From a virus: 64,000 bases of DNA. Positions within the stretch are counted from its first letter, which is position 1. The number at the start of each line of letters is the position of its first letter. The translations under genes were made by a program, and so were the position numbers. The stretch is taken from positions 157,357 to 221,356 of the IMG/VR virus record IMGVR_UViG_3300027770_001980. One strand, given 5' to 3'. The notes beneath the pieces are model-generated. The model saw only the letters and a program-made list of their open reading frames with translations. It was not told the DNA's origin and ran no database searches. Shown one piece after another: positions 1 through 9,012 of the stretch.

Positions 1-783
1 CCCAATCCTTATAATATAACTTCTGTACAAACGATAAACAATCAAATTGCTCATGGCGGAGGTGCTGCGTCATTTATTGATCTAAGATTTGATGAAATTA
101 TTGGTATAGTAGATGCTGATAATTTAGCTGCTGCTGAAGCATTTAGACCACTTTCAACCAGAACAAAAACCGGACCGGCCGTGCAAGGTGCAGGAGATGC
201 TATTGCGTTAATCAAACTTAATCTTGATTTCTTAGCCGACGAGATTGTTGCCTATACATATTATAATCTTGCATCTCCACCATACGATGACAGTAAGTGT
301 CGTCGAGATGTTAAATTAATTTTACAAAGATTGATTTACGATATTGAAACCGGGGGTAGATATAATTCTGTCATGTCAGGATTAAGCTATTGGTCAAGAA
401 GCGGAACTCATCACATTGTTCAATTAGGAGAAAATGTAACCAGAACGGATTTATTTCCAGACGGTGCAGATGTTAATTTCTATCAGAGAAGTTATATTAG
501 TGCCAGTGGATATGTATTTGAATATGTAGGAGCCGGTACCAATTACGGAGCATTGCCGCAACGTGGTGTTGCAGATCCAGTACAAGGTAAAGAAGTTGTA
601 CAATTAGATTCAGGAAAGGTATTTTTTACATCAACCGATCAAAATGGAGATTTCCGTATTGGTCCAGGATTGGTGATTAGTCAAGCAACAGGTGTTCTAA
701 GTGGTAGAACATTTACCAAGTCGCTATTTGCAAATATGACACCATTCATATTAGCAATCGAAGGCGGCACTGGATTAGGATAA
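1..783 (+). CDS. Virion structural protein, fibre-associated (5' end outside window)
   Basis: The frame is open from base 1 with no stop, so the gene enters from the left; the first internal start-like codon is a GTG at 181, well inside the open frame. About 260 residues are visible. The C-terminal part contains FFTSTDQNGDFRIGPG and ends FANMTPFILAIEGG, which I associate from memory with large structural proteins in tail-fibre regions of T4-like aquatic phages. It heads a run of same-strand structural genes spaced 11-15 bp apart. No enzymatic motif is seen, and the exact position in the virion cannot be told from sequence. Confidence 0.7.
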   Translation, partial: PNPYNITSVQTINNQIAHGGGAASFIDLRFDEIIGIVDADNLAAAEAFRPLSTRTKTGPAVQGAGDAIALIKLNLDFLADEIVAYTYYNLASPPYDDSKCRRDVKLILQRLIYDIETGGRYNSVMSGLSYWSRSGTHHIVQLGENVTRTDLFPDGADVNFYQRSYISASGYVFEYVGAGTNYGALPQRGVADPVQGKEVVQLDSGKVFFTSTDQNGDFRIGPGLVISQATGVLSGRTFTKSLFANMTPFILAIEGGTGLG

Positions 784-795
784 AAAGGATAAATC

Positions 796-1215
796 ATGGC
801 GTTAATTCCATTAAATCAATTTAAAACAAAAACACAAAAGTTAGTACCTATCACATCATATGTTGAAAAGTCAACTGGAAACAATACTGCAACTGTATAT
901 ACAGCACCAATTGGTGTAACCTCCATTGTTCTAATGGCCCAGGTAGCAAATCTTACGACACAAACACAGCTATGTAGTTTTGTTCATCATAGACAACGAC
1001 CTATCTTGTCTGATGCCCAGGGTAACGGCGCCCAGGAACCCAACATTGATAGTTATCTTGTCAAAGATTTTGCTATACCTGCGGGTGATTCTGCATCGGT
1101 GCTAACTGGAAAATTAATTATTGAAACATTAGATAGTATACGTGCATATTCTCATAGTGATAGCACCTCTACATTACAACTTGTGTTGAGCATACTTGAA
1201 TCAGCAAATACCTAA
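796..1215 (+). CDS. Small virion structural protein, 139 aa
   Basis: Starts with ATG 12 bp after the preceding stop, with an AAAGGA Shine-Dalgarno in the gap. The protein is mostly beta-prone (alternating V/T/I stretches such as TATVYTAPIGVTSIVLMAQV) without transmembrane or enzyme motifs. Length and composition resemble the short beta-sandwich proteins that accompany fibre genes in T4-like phages. Position in the middle of the fibre operon suggests a connector, head-decoration or fibre accessory subunit. That role is inference; I do not recognise a named family. Confidence 0.6.
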   Translation: MALIPLNQFKTKTQKLVPITSYVEKSTGNNTATVYTAPIGVTSIVLMAQVANLTTQTQLCSFVHHRQRPILSDAQGNGAQEPNIDSYLVKDFAIPAGDSASVLTGKLIIETLDSIRAYSHSDSTSTLQLVLSILESANT

Positions 1216-1226
1216 GAGAATAAAAT

Positions 1227-2621
1227 ATGTCAAGTCTACTAAGCGGATCAAAATTACGATATGGCGGCAGCGGGGAATTTCTTCCTCTTGCAGGCGCCAT
1301 GCCTCAACTTCCGGAAACTACCAGCACTACTGGGTTCACACTGATCACAAATAATTTATTGCAAACCAGATATGCTTCCAGCCTTGGTAACATAGAGTTT
1401 ACTCAGGCTCAGATGTATAGTAATTTAGAGGAAGGTACTATAAGAATATTGGCTACCGGAACTACATCAGTTTCGTTAAGTACAGAAACAGGCACACTGG
1501 TAGTTACCGGCGGGGTTGGTATTGGTAAAAATATGTGGGTTGCCGATGATATCCATGTAAACAATTTAACAATTGGACAGGGTATTCCTGATGGTAATAA
1601 TATAGTTTTTGTTGGTAGTTATACTGAGTACGGTTTCGAAGGCGGTCAAAATAATATTTCTATTGGATATAATGCATTAACTGGAATATTAACAGCTCAA
1701 AAAAGTATAGCAATTGGAAATCGTGCATTAAGTAACGGCCCAGGAATCACTAACTCAATTGCGATCGGTGACGGATCATTAAACAGTTTAGGAATGGCGG
1801 CATTAACTGAAGTGGGATTTATTAATCTCGTAACTCAAAGTAGTCCGGTAAGAGTAGTCACTGATGCATCACACAATTTAAACTCCGGCGATCGCATACT
1901 AATTACTGATGTCATAGAAATGACTGAATTAAATAGTGGAACTTTTTATGTGCAATATGTAGATTCGATAACATTTGATCTTTATGAAGATTTAATATTA
2001 AATATTCCATTAGATGGAACAGGATATACAGAATTTATAACTCCTGGAGGAATTGTTAGCAAATATGTATTGAGCAATAATAATATTGCTATTGGAGTTG
2101 ATGCGGGGAAAAATTTAGTAGACGGAAAGAAGAATTTTTTCTTTGGTGATCGAACAGCCGACGGTCTTGTAAGTGGCTCTTCAAATATTTTCCTTGGGTC
2201 TGATGTTGCAAGAAACTTAACTAACGGTAACGGAAATATTTCTATCGGTGGAGACAATTTAATTGACGGAGTTGATAATCAAATTAATATCGGTAGTGTA
2301 TTTTACTACGACGGAATTAATTATTTAGATATAAATTCCAACACACACTTAGGGCTTGGCGAAGAATCTACTTCAACATCTACCGGCGCACTAACAGTAT
2401 CGGGCGGCATTAGTACAGAATACAGTATCTATAGCAGAGAAGGTAATCCCCAGGAAAATTATCTACTATACACTCCTCGGGTGTTTGTGTCTTCAACAAG
2501 TCCAATTGCACCCAGAATAGCCGATTTTTGGATATTTAATGACGGACTCGGAAGTTCATCATATCTTCAATATGTAAGAGATGGTACTGATACCTTCTGG
2601 TTACAAGTTGGTTTAATTTAA
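1227..2621 (+). CDS. Tail-fibre-like protein with YadA-head-like repeats, 464 aa
   Basis: Begins 11 bp after the upstream stop, behind an AAGAGA Shine-Dalgarno. Near residue 85 it has the TGTLVVTGGVGIGK motif shared with the next fibre genes. Residues from about 140 to 350 carry spaced NISIGYNAL, SIAIGNRAL, SIAIGDGSL, NIAIGVDAG, NIFLGSDVA and NISIGG units, the pattern of YadA/Hia trimeric beta-roll heads also used in phage fibres. A second STGALTVSGGI motif lies near 385. The C-terminus (FWLQVGLI) is typical of short fibre tips. It is probably a homotrimeric fibre or fibre adaptor; its receptor is unknown. Confidence 0.72.
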   Translation: MSSLLSGSKLRYGGSGEFLPLAGAMPQLPETTSTTGFTLITNNLLQTRYASSLGNIEFTQAQMYSNLEEGTIRILATGTTSVSLSTETGTLVVTGGVGIGKNMWVADDIHVNNLTIGQGIPDGNNIVFVGSYTEYGFEGGQNNISIGYNALTGILTAQKSIAIGNRALSNGPGITNSIAIGDGSLNSLGMAALTEVGFINLVTQSSPVRVVTDASHNLNSGDRILITDVIEMTELNSGTFYVQYVDSITFDLYEDLILNIPLDGTGYTEFITPGGIVSKYVLSNNNIAIGVDAGKNLVDGKKNFFFGDRTADGLVSGSSNIFLGSDVARNLTNGNGNISIGGDNLIDGVDNQINIGSVFYYDGINYLDINSNTHLGLGEESTSTSTGALTVSGGISTEYSIYSREGNPQENYLLYTPRVFVSSTSPIAPRIADFWIFNDGLGSSSYLQYVRDGTDTFWLQVGLI

Positions 2622-2636
2622 TTAAAAGAGAAATAT

Positions 2637-3536
2637 ATGGCAATTTTAAATTTTCCAAAATTTCCAAATGATGGAGATCTATTTACTCCACCCGGAAGTA
2701 CAAAAACATATGTTTGGCGAGCTGCGGCTAATGCATGGCTAATTTCTAACGCACAAAATACTGCTACAACGGTACAGGCATTTACAGTAGAAGTTACTTC
2801 GTCAACTAATTCAATATCAACAGAAACCGGTTCATTGATTGTTCGTGGTGGTGTTGGTATCGGCGGGGATGTACACGTCGGTGGTGTGATATATTCCGGC
2901 GGGGTGCCTGCTCTAACAACAGCAAGTTTTAATAATACAATCGGAGAAGGTAGTGATATTGATATCACCACGGTAACCGATCCTCTTTCTGGGCTTGACA
3001 CTTTATATTTTTCCGATATATCAACATTGGCCAGTGTGACAGGACGTGGTGCTACTACCCCTGAAATTGTACGCTTTACTAATTCAACTAACTCTACAGC
3101 AACTAATAATGGTGCTATTGTAGTCAGCGGTGGAGTTGGTATTGCAGGAAGGGTAAATACAGAAAGTATTAAAATTGCAGATACTGTATTTGACTCTACT
3201 AAGACAACAGTAGATACAGTTACAGAAAATGTGATTGATACTTATTTGTTAAGTCAATATAGATCGTCAAAATATTTTATACAGATTGGTGAATCGTACG
3301 AGTTATATGGTACCGTTAATCCACGATTCCAATCGGTTGAAATAAACTTAACAGCGAAGAATGATGGAACACCATATCTAACACAGTATGGTCAGGTTAC
3401 CACAGATGGAGAGTTAGGAACTTTTAGTGCAAGAGGAGATGTAAGTGGAAGTGATATTACAATATCGTTAACTTTTACGCCAATCGATACTGAACCTAAA
3501 ATAATTAAGGTACTAAGGACGGCAATGGTCTCCTAA
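2637..3536 (+). CDS. Fibre-family structural protein, 299 aa
   Basis: ATG with AAGAGA Shine-Dalgarno, 15 bp after the previous gene. The N-terminus (FPKFPNDGDLFTPPGSTKTYVW) resembles a short adaptor domain found at the start of several aquatic phage fibre proteins. It then has two copies of the fibre repeat motif, TGSLIVRGGVGIGGDVHVGG near residue 64 and NGAIVVSGGVGIAG near 160. The C-terminal half is beta-rich with no further repeats. The shared repeat with its neighbours makes a structural, fibre-associated role likely; its order in the fibre is unknown. Confidence 0.65.
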   Translation: MAILNFPKFPNDGDLFTPPGSTKTYVWRAAANAWLISNAQNTATTVQAFTVEVTSSTNSISTETGSLIVRGGVGIGGDVHVGGVIYSGGVPALTTASFNNTIGEGSDIDITTVTDPLSGLDTLYFSDISTLASVTGRGATTPEIVRFTNSTNSTATNNGAIVVSGGVGIAGRVNTESIKIADTVFDSTKTTVDTVTENVIDTYLLSQYRSSKYFIQIGESYELYGTVNPRFQSVEINLTAKNDGTPYLTQYGQVTTDGELGTFSARGDVSGSDITISLTFTPIDTEPKIIKVLRTAMVS

Positions 3537-3550
3537 TTAAAGGAATAAAA

Positions 3551-6500
3551 ATGGCGACAGCAATAGCAATTACAGAAGATTTTGTAACCAAGAGTGGTTT
3601 GATTGTACAAGGCACCGGTACGGTTACAAGTTCTACAGGGCAAACCACAGCTTTGCAGGTCAATGGTGGTGCTGCCATCGCCAAGAATTTAATTGTAGGA
3701 ACTACCGCTAATATTAATGGAACATTATCAGTTGGAACAACTGCCACTATTGGTGTTGACGCAATCGTTAATAGAAATTTAATAGTATCAGGAAACTCGA
3801 GATTAGTTACAGTTACTGCAACCGGCGTTGTATCTATTACTAACGCAACTGCGGCTACAACAGCCAGTATCGGTGCATTGATAATTACAGGTGGCATTTA
3901 TGCTGGGAAAAATGTTGTAATAGCAAGCACAACATCAAATACCGGAACAACCATTAATAATGCATTATATGTAGCCGGCGGCATTGGTATTGGTAAATCA
4001 TTGGTAGTTGATGGAGAAACATTATTTAAAGGTGATGTTACCTTTGTTGGATCATCGACTTTTCTTTACAGTGTAAATTCTCTATACACAGATAACATTA
4101 TTGAATTACATGTACCACCGGCTCCTCAAACAACTTGGTCAGTCGACGATGGTAGGGATATAGGATTACGATTCCACTATTATAATGGTGCAGATCAAAA
4201 TGCCGGATTGGTGTTAGCGCATGATACAAAATACTTAGAATGGTATGACACCGGAACAGAGGACGGCTCTGGTGATTTTGTAAGTGGTACATACGGAACC
4301 TTTAAAACAGGTGTTATACAATTAGTAAGCGGTACAGCCAGCTCAAATACCTACAGTGGAGATTTGATAGTTGCTGGTGGTGTTGGTGTTGCTGGTGATA
4401 TCTATGTTGGTAATTCTGTTAATTCTCCATTATTTGTTGGTAATCTCACTGGAGTAGTTACTACTGCTACTAATCTCGAAGGTGGGTCAGCAGGAGCATT
4501 ACCTTATCAAACCTCAGACGGTGCTACTACATTCCTTTCAATTAGTTCCGATGGATATGTTCTAACAATCGATAGTGGATTGCCTACATGGGCTCCTATA
4601 CAAACAGTTGTAGTTGATTATGCTAATACCGCTACTAATTTAAAATACGGTGATGATATGGAAATTCCATATCAGTTAAGTCCGGGAGTGACCGAATTTA
4701 ATTTCAATTTAAGATACGATCATGTCAACAGTACGTTACGAACAGTTAATGCGGTATTTACTGGAACCGACGACTCATCAAGTGTTGGTAGTGGAGCATT
4801 ACAAGTTGTAGGTGGTGTTGGAATTGGTGGTAACATCTACGTTGGTAGTAATGCTTCAATAGTTGGAAATTTAGAAATAGATGGTGGTGATATCACTACA
4901 CTAAACACCACTATCAATTTAATAAACACTACCGCAACTACTGTCAATTTTGCCGGAGAAGCTACTGCTATTATTGTTGGATCAACTGATGGTTCTACAA
5001 CTATAAGAAATTTAACAACTATCTCAAATACTGCATCCGCTGTAAGTACTGTGACCGGAGCATTGCAGGTAGTAGGTGGAGTTGGAATACAAGGTGCTAT
5101 TTATATTGGTGGCACATCTACTTTCTTAAGCGATTTACTTCCTGAAAATTCGCGTGTAAATCTTGGGTCGCTGGCATCACCTTTCAAAGATTTATATCTA
5201 AGTGGTAATAGTTTATATGTTGGAAGCATTACAGTTTCTTCTAACGGATCGGCCATGGTGGTTTCAAGTTCTGCAGGACCTGCAAATTTACAAGCACCAT
5301 TTATTGCTGCTACAACTACCACTAATGCAGAAAGCACAAATACTGGTGCATTACAGGCAGTCGGTGGTGCTGGTATAGGTCGAGATTTATGGGTAGGTGG
5401 CAATGAAACATTATTAGGTGATTTAGAAATACGTGGTGGCAATCTTACTACAGATCAAACTACATTTAATTTATTAAACACTAACGCTACCACAGTTAAT
5501 TTTGCTGGCGCAGGAACCGTTATTAATATCGGCTCCACCAGTACTGGCTACACAAACATTAATAATAGAACCACTGTAACTAATACCGCAGTGGCATCAA
5601 GTACTGTTACTGGTGCCCTTGTTGTAGCCGGCGGCGTTGGCATCGGAAAATCTTTATGGGTAGGTGGCAATGAAACTCTATTAGGTGATTTAGAAATACG
5701 TGGCGGCGATCTTACTACAGATCAAACTACATTTAACCTAATTAATGCAGTTTCAACCACGGTTAATTTTGCTGGTGCAGGAACTGCTATTACTATTGGT
5801 TCAACTAATGGAACCACTATAATACGTAATAGAACAACTGTAAGTAATAGATCAGCTGCATCAAGTACTGTTACTGGAGCTCTGGTAGTTGGCGGCGGAG
5901 TCGGTATTGGTGGCGCATTATATGTCGGAGCAGCAAGCTATATAGATAGTTCAATAATAATAACCGAAGCAACTTTAGGACTATACGGAGTAAGCTCACT
6001 AACCGCAGGAACAGATACTCAAGTTAGTACCTCAACTGGTCCGGTAGTTATATGGAATAACAGTACATTACAGACTATAACAGATAGAGATAATTCAACT
6101 ACAAATATTATATCAATTACCAATACTACAGATTCAACCGGAACATCAAACGGAGCACTAACTGTATCTGGTGGAGTTGGTATTTCTAAAACATTATATG
6201 TTAATACGGTTACTGTTGTAAGTCGTACTGCATCAATTTCCACTAACACAGGAGCATTAGTAGTTGCAGGTGGTGTTGGGATTGCTGGAAATATATACCT
6301 TGGCGGAATAATGTATGGAATTGCAAATACCGCCACCAATGTAGCCGGCGGTGCCGCTGGAAAAATTCCTTTCCAAATTAGTACCGGTACTACAGGATTT
6401 TTTGGGCCAGGGACAAATGGTCAAATATTAATTAGTAAAGGAACAACTTCATCTGGTCATTTATTTGTTGATACATCTACATTTTTAATAGGATATTCTG

Positions 6501-8770
6501 TCAATGTAGCAGGTGGAACATCTGGGTCATTACTGTATCAATCATCCGCTAACACTACGAATTTTATTGGTATAGGTGCAGATGATACATTCTTAAGAAG
6601 TGATGGTTCGACTGCTACTTTTGTAACTACAAGCTCAATGTTTGTTGGCCGCGCATCATTAACAAATAATGTAGCAGGCGGTGTTAGTGGATCACTGCTA
6701 TATCAAAGCAATCCAGACACTACAACATCGTTGCCTATAGGAACAAACGGACAAATTTTACAATCCGACGGATCAAATCCTGCTTGGGTTGACTTTCCGG
6801 GCGGTGTGGTTATACCAAATGCTGCTAATGTTGGTATCAATAACGATACAAGCAATGCAGATACAAACTATATTACATTTGTAAATACCTCAACTGGGCA
6901 AACTGGAATTAGAGTATCCAGTCCTTCTGGTATTACATATGTTCCAAGTACAGGAAATATGGGTATAGGTGTAAGCACCGCAACAACTAAATTAGAAGTC
7001 GGTGGCGGCGTAAGAATTTCCGGTGCTACTACAATAACTAATACCACGGTAGCATCGAGTACTACCACTGGTGCTTTACAGGTAGCAGGTGGAGTTGGTA
7101 TTGGTGGTACGGCATATATTGGTGGAAATATCAATGTAGTAGGTACTGGAACATTTTCTGGCGATATTGTGATAAATGGTGGTGATATCACTACAAATCA
7201 ACCCACATTTAACCTAATTAATGCAGTTTCAACCTCGGTTAATTTCGCGGGAGCAGGAACCGCTATCAGTATAGGGTCTTCGTCAGGCATCACAACAATA
7301 AAGAATAATTTAACAGTTGTTGGAAATATAACTGTTCAAGGTAAAACTACTATTGTTGATAGTACAGTTACTAATTTTGCTGATCCTGTAATAACATTAG
7401 GTGGTTTAGCAAACGATGATCCTCTTACTACCAATGATAATTTTGATAAGGGAATCGCATACAAATACTATTCCGGTAGTGCTAAATTAGGATTTTTTGG
7501 ATATACACAGGGTTCTGGATTTTTAACATTTATTCCTGATGCTACAATCGTTAATAATGTAGTAACCTCGGGTGCTAAAGGTGCTATAGATATAAATCTT
7601 GCAGGTGGAACATTACAATCAATTCCATATCAAAGTAATTTCAATGTTACCTCCTTCTTGGCAGCCGGTAATGCTGGAGAATTATTACAAACCAATGGAA
7701 CGGGTTCTGCTCCAAGTTGGGTACCGACAGCTGGATTGACAGCAGGTAATGCATCTACCTCTACACATTTATCAGGCGGTAATGCTGCACAAATACCATT
7801 CCAAACATCTATAGGAAGAACAAGTTTCATTAGTACAGGTACAGCAGGACAAATACTGGTCAGTGCCGGAACTACATCAACTGGTCCAGTGTTTACAAAT
7901 ACATCCAGCATTAGGGTAGGTTTTGCCACCGTTGCTAACAATATAGTATCGGGTAGTTCAGGACAGGTGTTATTCCAATCAACAGGAAGTACCACTGGAT
8001 TTGCAGGACCTGGATCAATTGGCAACTTATTGGTCAGCAATGGTCCTACCTCGGGCGGTCCTACTTTCCAAAGTACTTCAACAATATTAGTAGGATATGC
8101 TGTAAATGTACAAGGTGGAACGTCGGGTCAATTAGTATTTCAATCAACAGGAAGTACTACATCATTTGCTGGTCCAGGTACAGCAGGACAAATATTAATC
8201 AGTGCTGGAACCACATCAACTGGTCCTGTGTTTACCAATACCGCAACATTCTTAGTAGGCTATTCCGTAAATGCATTTAACCTAACAGGTGGTTCAACTG
8301 GATCGGTTGTATATCAAAGTGCAACCGGAACCACTGCAATGTTAGCACCGGGTGCTGCTGGAAATATATTGCAAACTAATGGCCCTGGCTTGGCACCATC
8401 CTGGCTATCTGTAAGTGGACTAACAGCAGGTAATGCTACTACTTCCACTAATTTAGCTGGCGGTACAGCAGGACAAATTCCATATCAACAATCTCCTGGA
8501 ATAACCAGTTTTATTAGTACCAGTACCGCAGGTAATATATTAGTCAGTAATGGAACAGGTGCTCCGACATATAACAATACATTAACATTAGCAGGCACCA
8601 CTGCTGCAACTAATACCACAACGGGTGCATTACAAGTTAAGGGTGGTGTTGGTATTGGTGGTAGTGTTTATGTTGGTAACAGAGTTGGATTTGTTAATGC
8701 CAGTAATGTTAGCACAGTCTATCAATATTACAATGCTACAACTAATAGTTTAGATACGGTGTTTGGATAA
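3551..8770 (+). CDS. Giant repetitive tail-fibre protein, 1739 aa
   Basis: Starts behind AAGGA, 14 bp after the preceding stop. I count thirteen variants of a motif like TGALQVVGGVGIGGNIYVG along the protein, separated by beta-helical-looking segments (for example NLINTTATTVNFAG, repeated four times). Toward the C-terminus come AGQILVSAGTTSTGPVFTN units. Ser, Thr, Gly and Asn dominate and Cys is absent or rare. This is the expected pattern of a long trimeric beta-helical fibre shaft. It lacks the S74 chaperone domain found in the last fibre gene. Its stop overlaps the next start (TAATG), so the two are probably translationally coupled. Confidence 0.75.
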   Translation: MATAIAITEDFVTKSGLIVQGTGTVTSSTGQTTALQVNGGAAIAKNLIVGTTANINGTLSVGTTATIGVDAIVNRNLIVSGNSRLVTVTATGVVSITNATAATTASIGALIITGGIYAGKNVVIASTTSNTGTTINNALYVAGGIGIGKSLVVDGETLFKGDVTFVGSSTFLYSVNSLYTDNIIELHVPPAPQTTWSVDDGRDIGLRFHYYNGADQNAGLVLAHDTKYLEWYDTGTEDGSGDFVSGTYGTFKTGVIQLVSGTASSNTYSGDLIVAGGVGVAGDIYVGNSVNSPLFVGNLTGVVTTATNLEGGSAGALPYQTSDGATTFLSISSDGYVLTIDSGLPTWAPIQTVVVDYANTATNLKYGDDMEIPYQLSPGVTEFNFNLRYDHVNSTLRTVNAVFTGTDDSSSVGSGALQVVGGVGIGGNIYVGSNASIVGNLEIDGGDITTLNTTINLINTTATTVNFAGEATAIIVGSTDGSTTIRNLTTISNTASAVSTVTGALQVVGGVGIQGAIYIGGTSTFLSDLLPENSRVNLGSLASPFKDLYLSGNSLYVGSITVSSNGSAMVVSSSAGPANLQAPFIAATTTTNAESTNTGALQAVGGAGIGRDLWVGGNETLLGDLEIRGGNLTTDQTTFNLLNTNATTVNFAGAGTVINIGSTSTGYTNINNRTTVTNTAVASSTVTGALVVAGGVGIGKSLWVGGNETLLGDLEIRGGDLTTDQTTFNLINAVSTTVNFAGAGTAITIGSTNGTTIIRNRTTVSNRSAASSTVTGALVVGGGVGIGGALYVGAASYIDSSIIITEATLGLYGVSSLTAGTDTQVSTSTGPVVIWNNSTLQTITDRDNSTTNIISITNTTDSTGTSNGALTVSGGVGISKTLYVNTVTVVSRTASISTNTGALVVAGGVGIAGNIYLGGIMYGIANTATNVAGGAAGKIPFQISTGTTGFFGPGTNGQILISKGTTSSGHLFVDTSTFLIGYSVNVAGGTSGSLLYQSSANTTNFIGIGADDTFLRSDGSTATFVTTSSMFVGRASLTNNVAGGVSGSLLYQSNPDTTTSLPIGTNGQILQSDGSNPAWVDFPGGVVIPNAANVGINNDTSNADTNYITFVNTSTGQTGIRVSSPSGITYVPSTGNMGIGVSTATTKLEVGGGVRISGATTITNTTVASSTTTGALQVAGGVGIGGTAYIGGNINVVGTGTFSGDIVINGGDITTNQPTFNLINAVSTSVNFAGAGTAISIGSSSGITTIKNNLTVVGNITVQGKTTIVDSTVTNFADPVITLGGLANDDPLTTNDNFDKGIAYKYYSGSAKLGFFGYTQGSGFLTFIPDATIVNNVVTSGAKGAIDINLAGGTLQSIPYQSNFNVTSFLAAGNAGELLQTNGTGSAPSWVPTAGLTAGNASTSTHLSGGNAAQIPFQTSIGRTSFISTGTAGQILVSAGTTSTGPVFTNTSSIRVGFATVANNIVSGSSGQVLFQSTGSTTGFAGPGSIGNLLVSNGPTSGGPTFQSTSTILVGYAVNVQGGTSGQLVFQSTGSTTSFAGPGTAGQILISAGTTSTGPVFTNTATFLVGYSVNAFNLTGGSTGSVVYQSATGTTAMLAPGAAGNILQTNGPGLAPSWLSVSGLTAGNATTSTNLAGGTAGQIPYQQSPGITSFISTSTAGNILVSNGTGAPTYNNTLTLAGTTAATNTTTGALQVKGGVGIGGSVYVGNRVGFVNASNVSTVYQYYNATTNSLDTVFG

Positions 8771-8991
8771 TGCCTATAGTAGCATCACGTTTGACCTCAA
8801 CAGGTACATTGTTTATCAGTGGAGAATTTAATGAAGTCACTACGTCGACTATACGTTTAACCACCACTACTTATTATGCCGCAGGGTTTGATGAGGTGTC
8901 AATTCGTGGTGGCAGTGTAGCAAAGCGTGAAACAACTACAGGTACATTACTGGTATCTAATGGATTTGATGAAGTTAACAAACCCGTTTAA
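8770..8991 (+). CDS. Small fibre-region protein with three FDEV repeats, 73 aa
   Basis: Start codon overlaps the stop of the giant fibre gene (TAATG), implying coupled translation. The protein contains three spaced repeats, GEFNEV, AGFDEV and NGFDEV, in a Thr/Ser-rich background, with no hydrophobic segment. Similar tiny proteins beginning MPI..RLTSTGTL accompany structural genes in T4-like aquatic phages (recalled, not searched). It may decorate or cap the fibre; the function is unknown. Confidence 0.6.
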   Translation: MPIVASRLTSTGTLFISGEFNEVTTSTIRLTTTTYYAAGFDEVSIRGGSVAKRETTTGTLLVSNGFDEVNKPV

Positions 8992-9012
8992 CATTTAGGT
9001 AAATATTATACT

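Noticed and set aside
7630-8040. 136-aa open frame on the minus strand inside the fibre gene
   Set aside because: One of several antisense frames (also near 1982, 5101, 6019, 6868, 9066, 10353) produced by the repeat coding of the fibres; Pro/Val-rich translations mirroring repeats, no ribosome sites.
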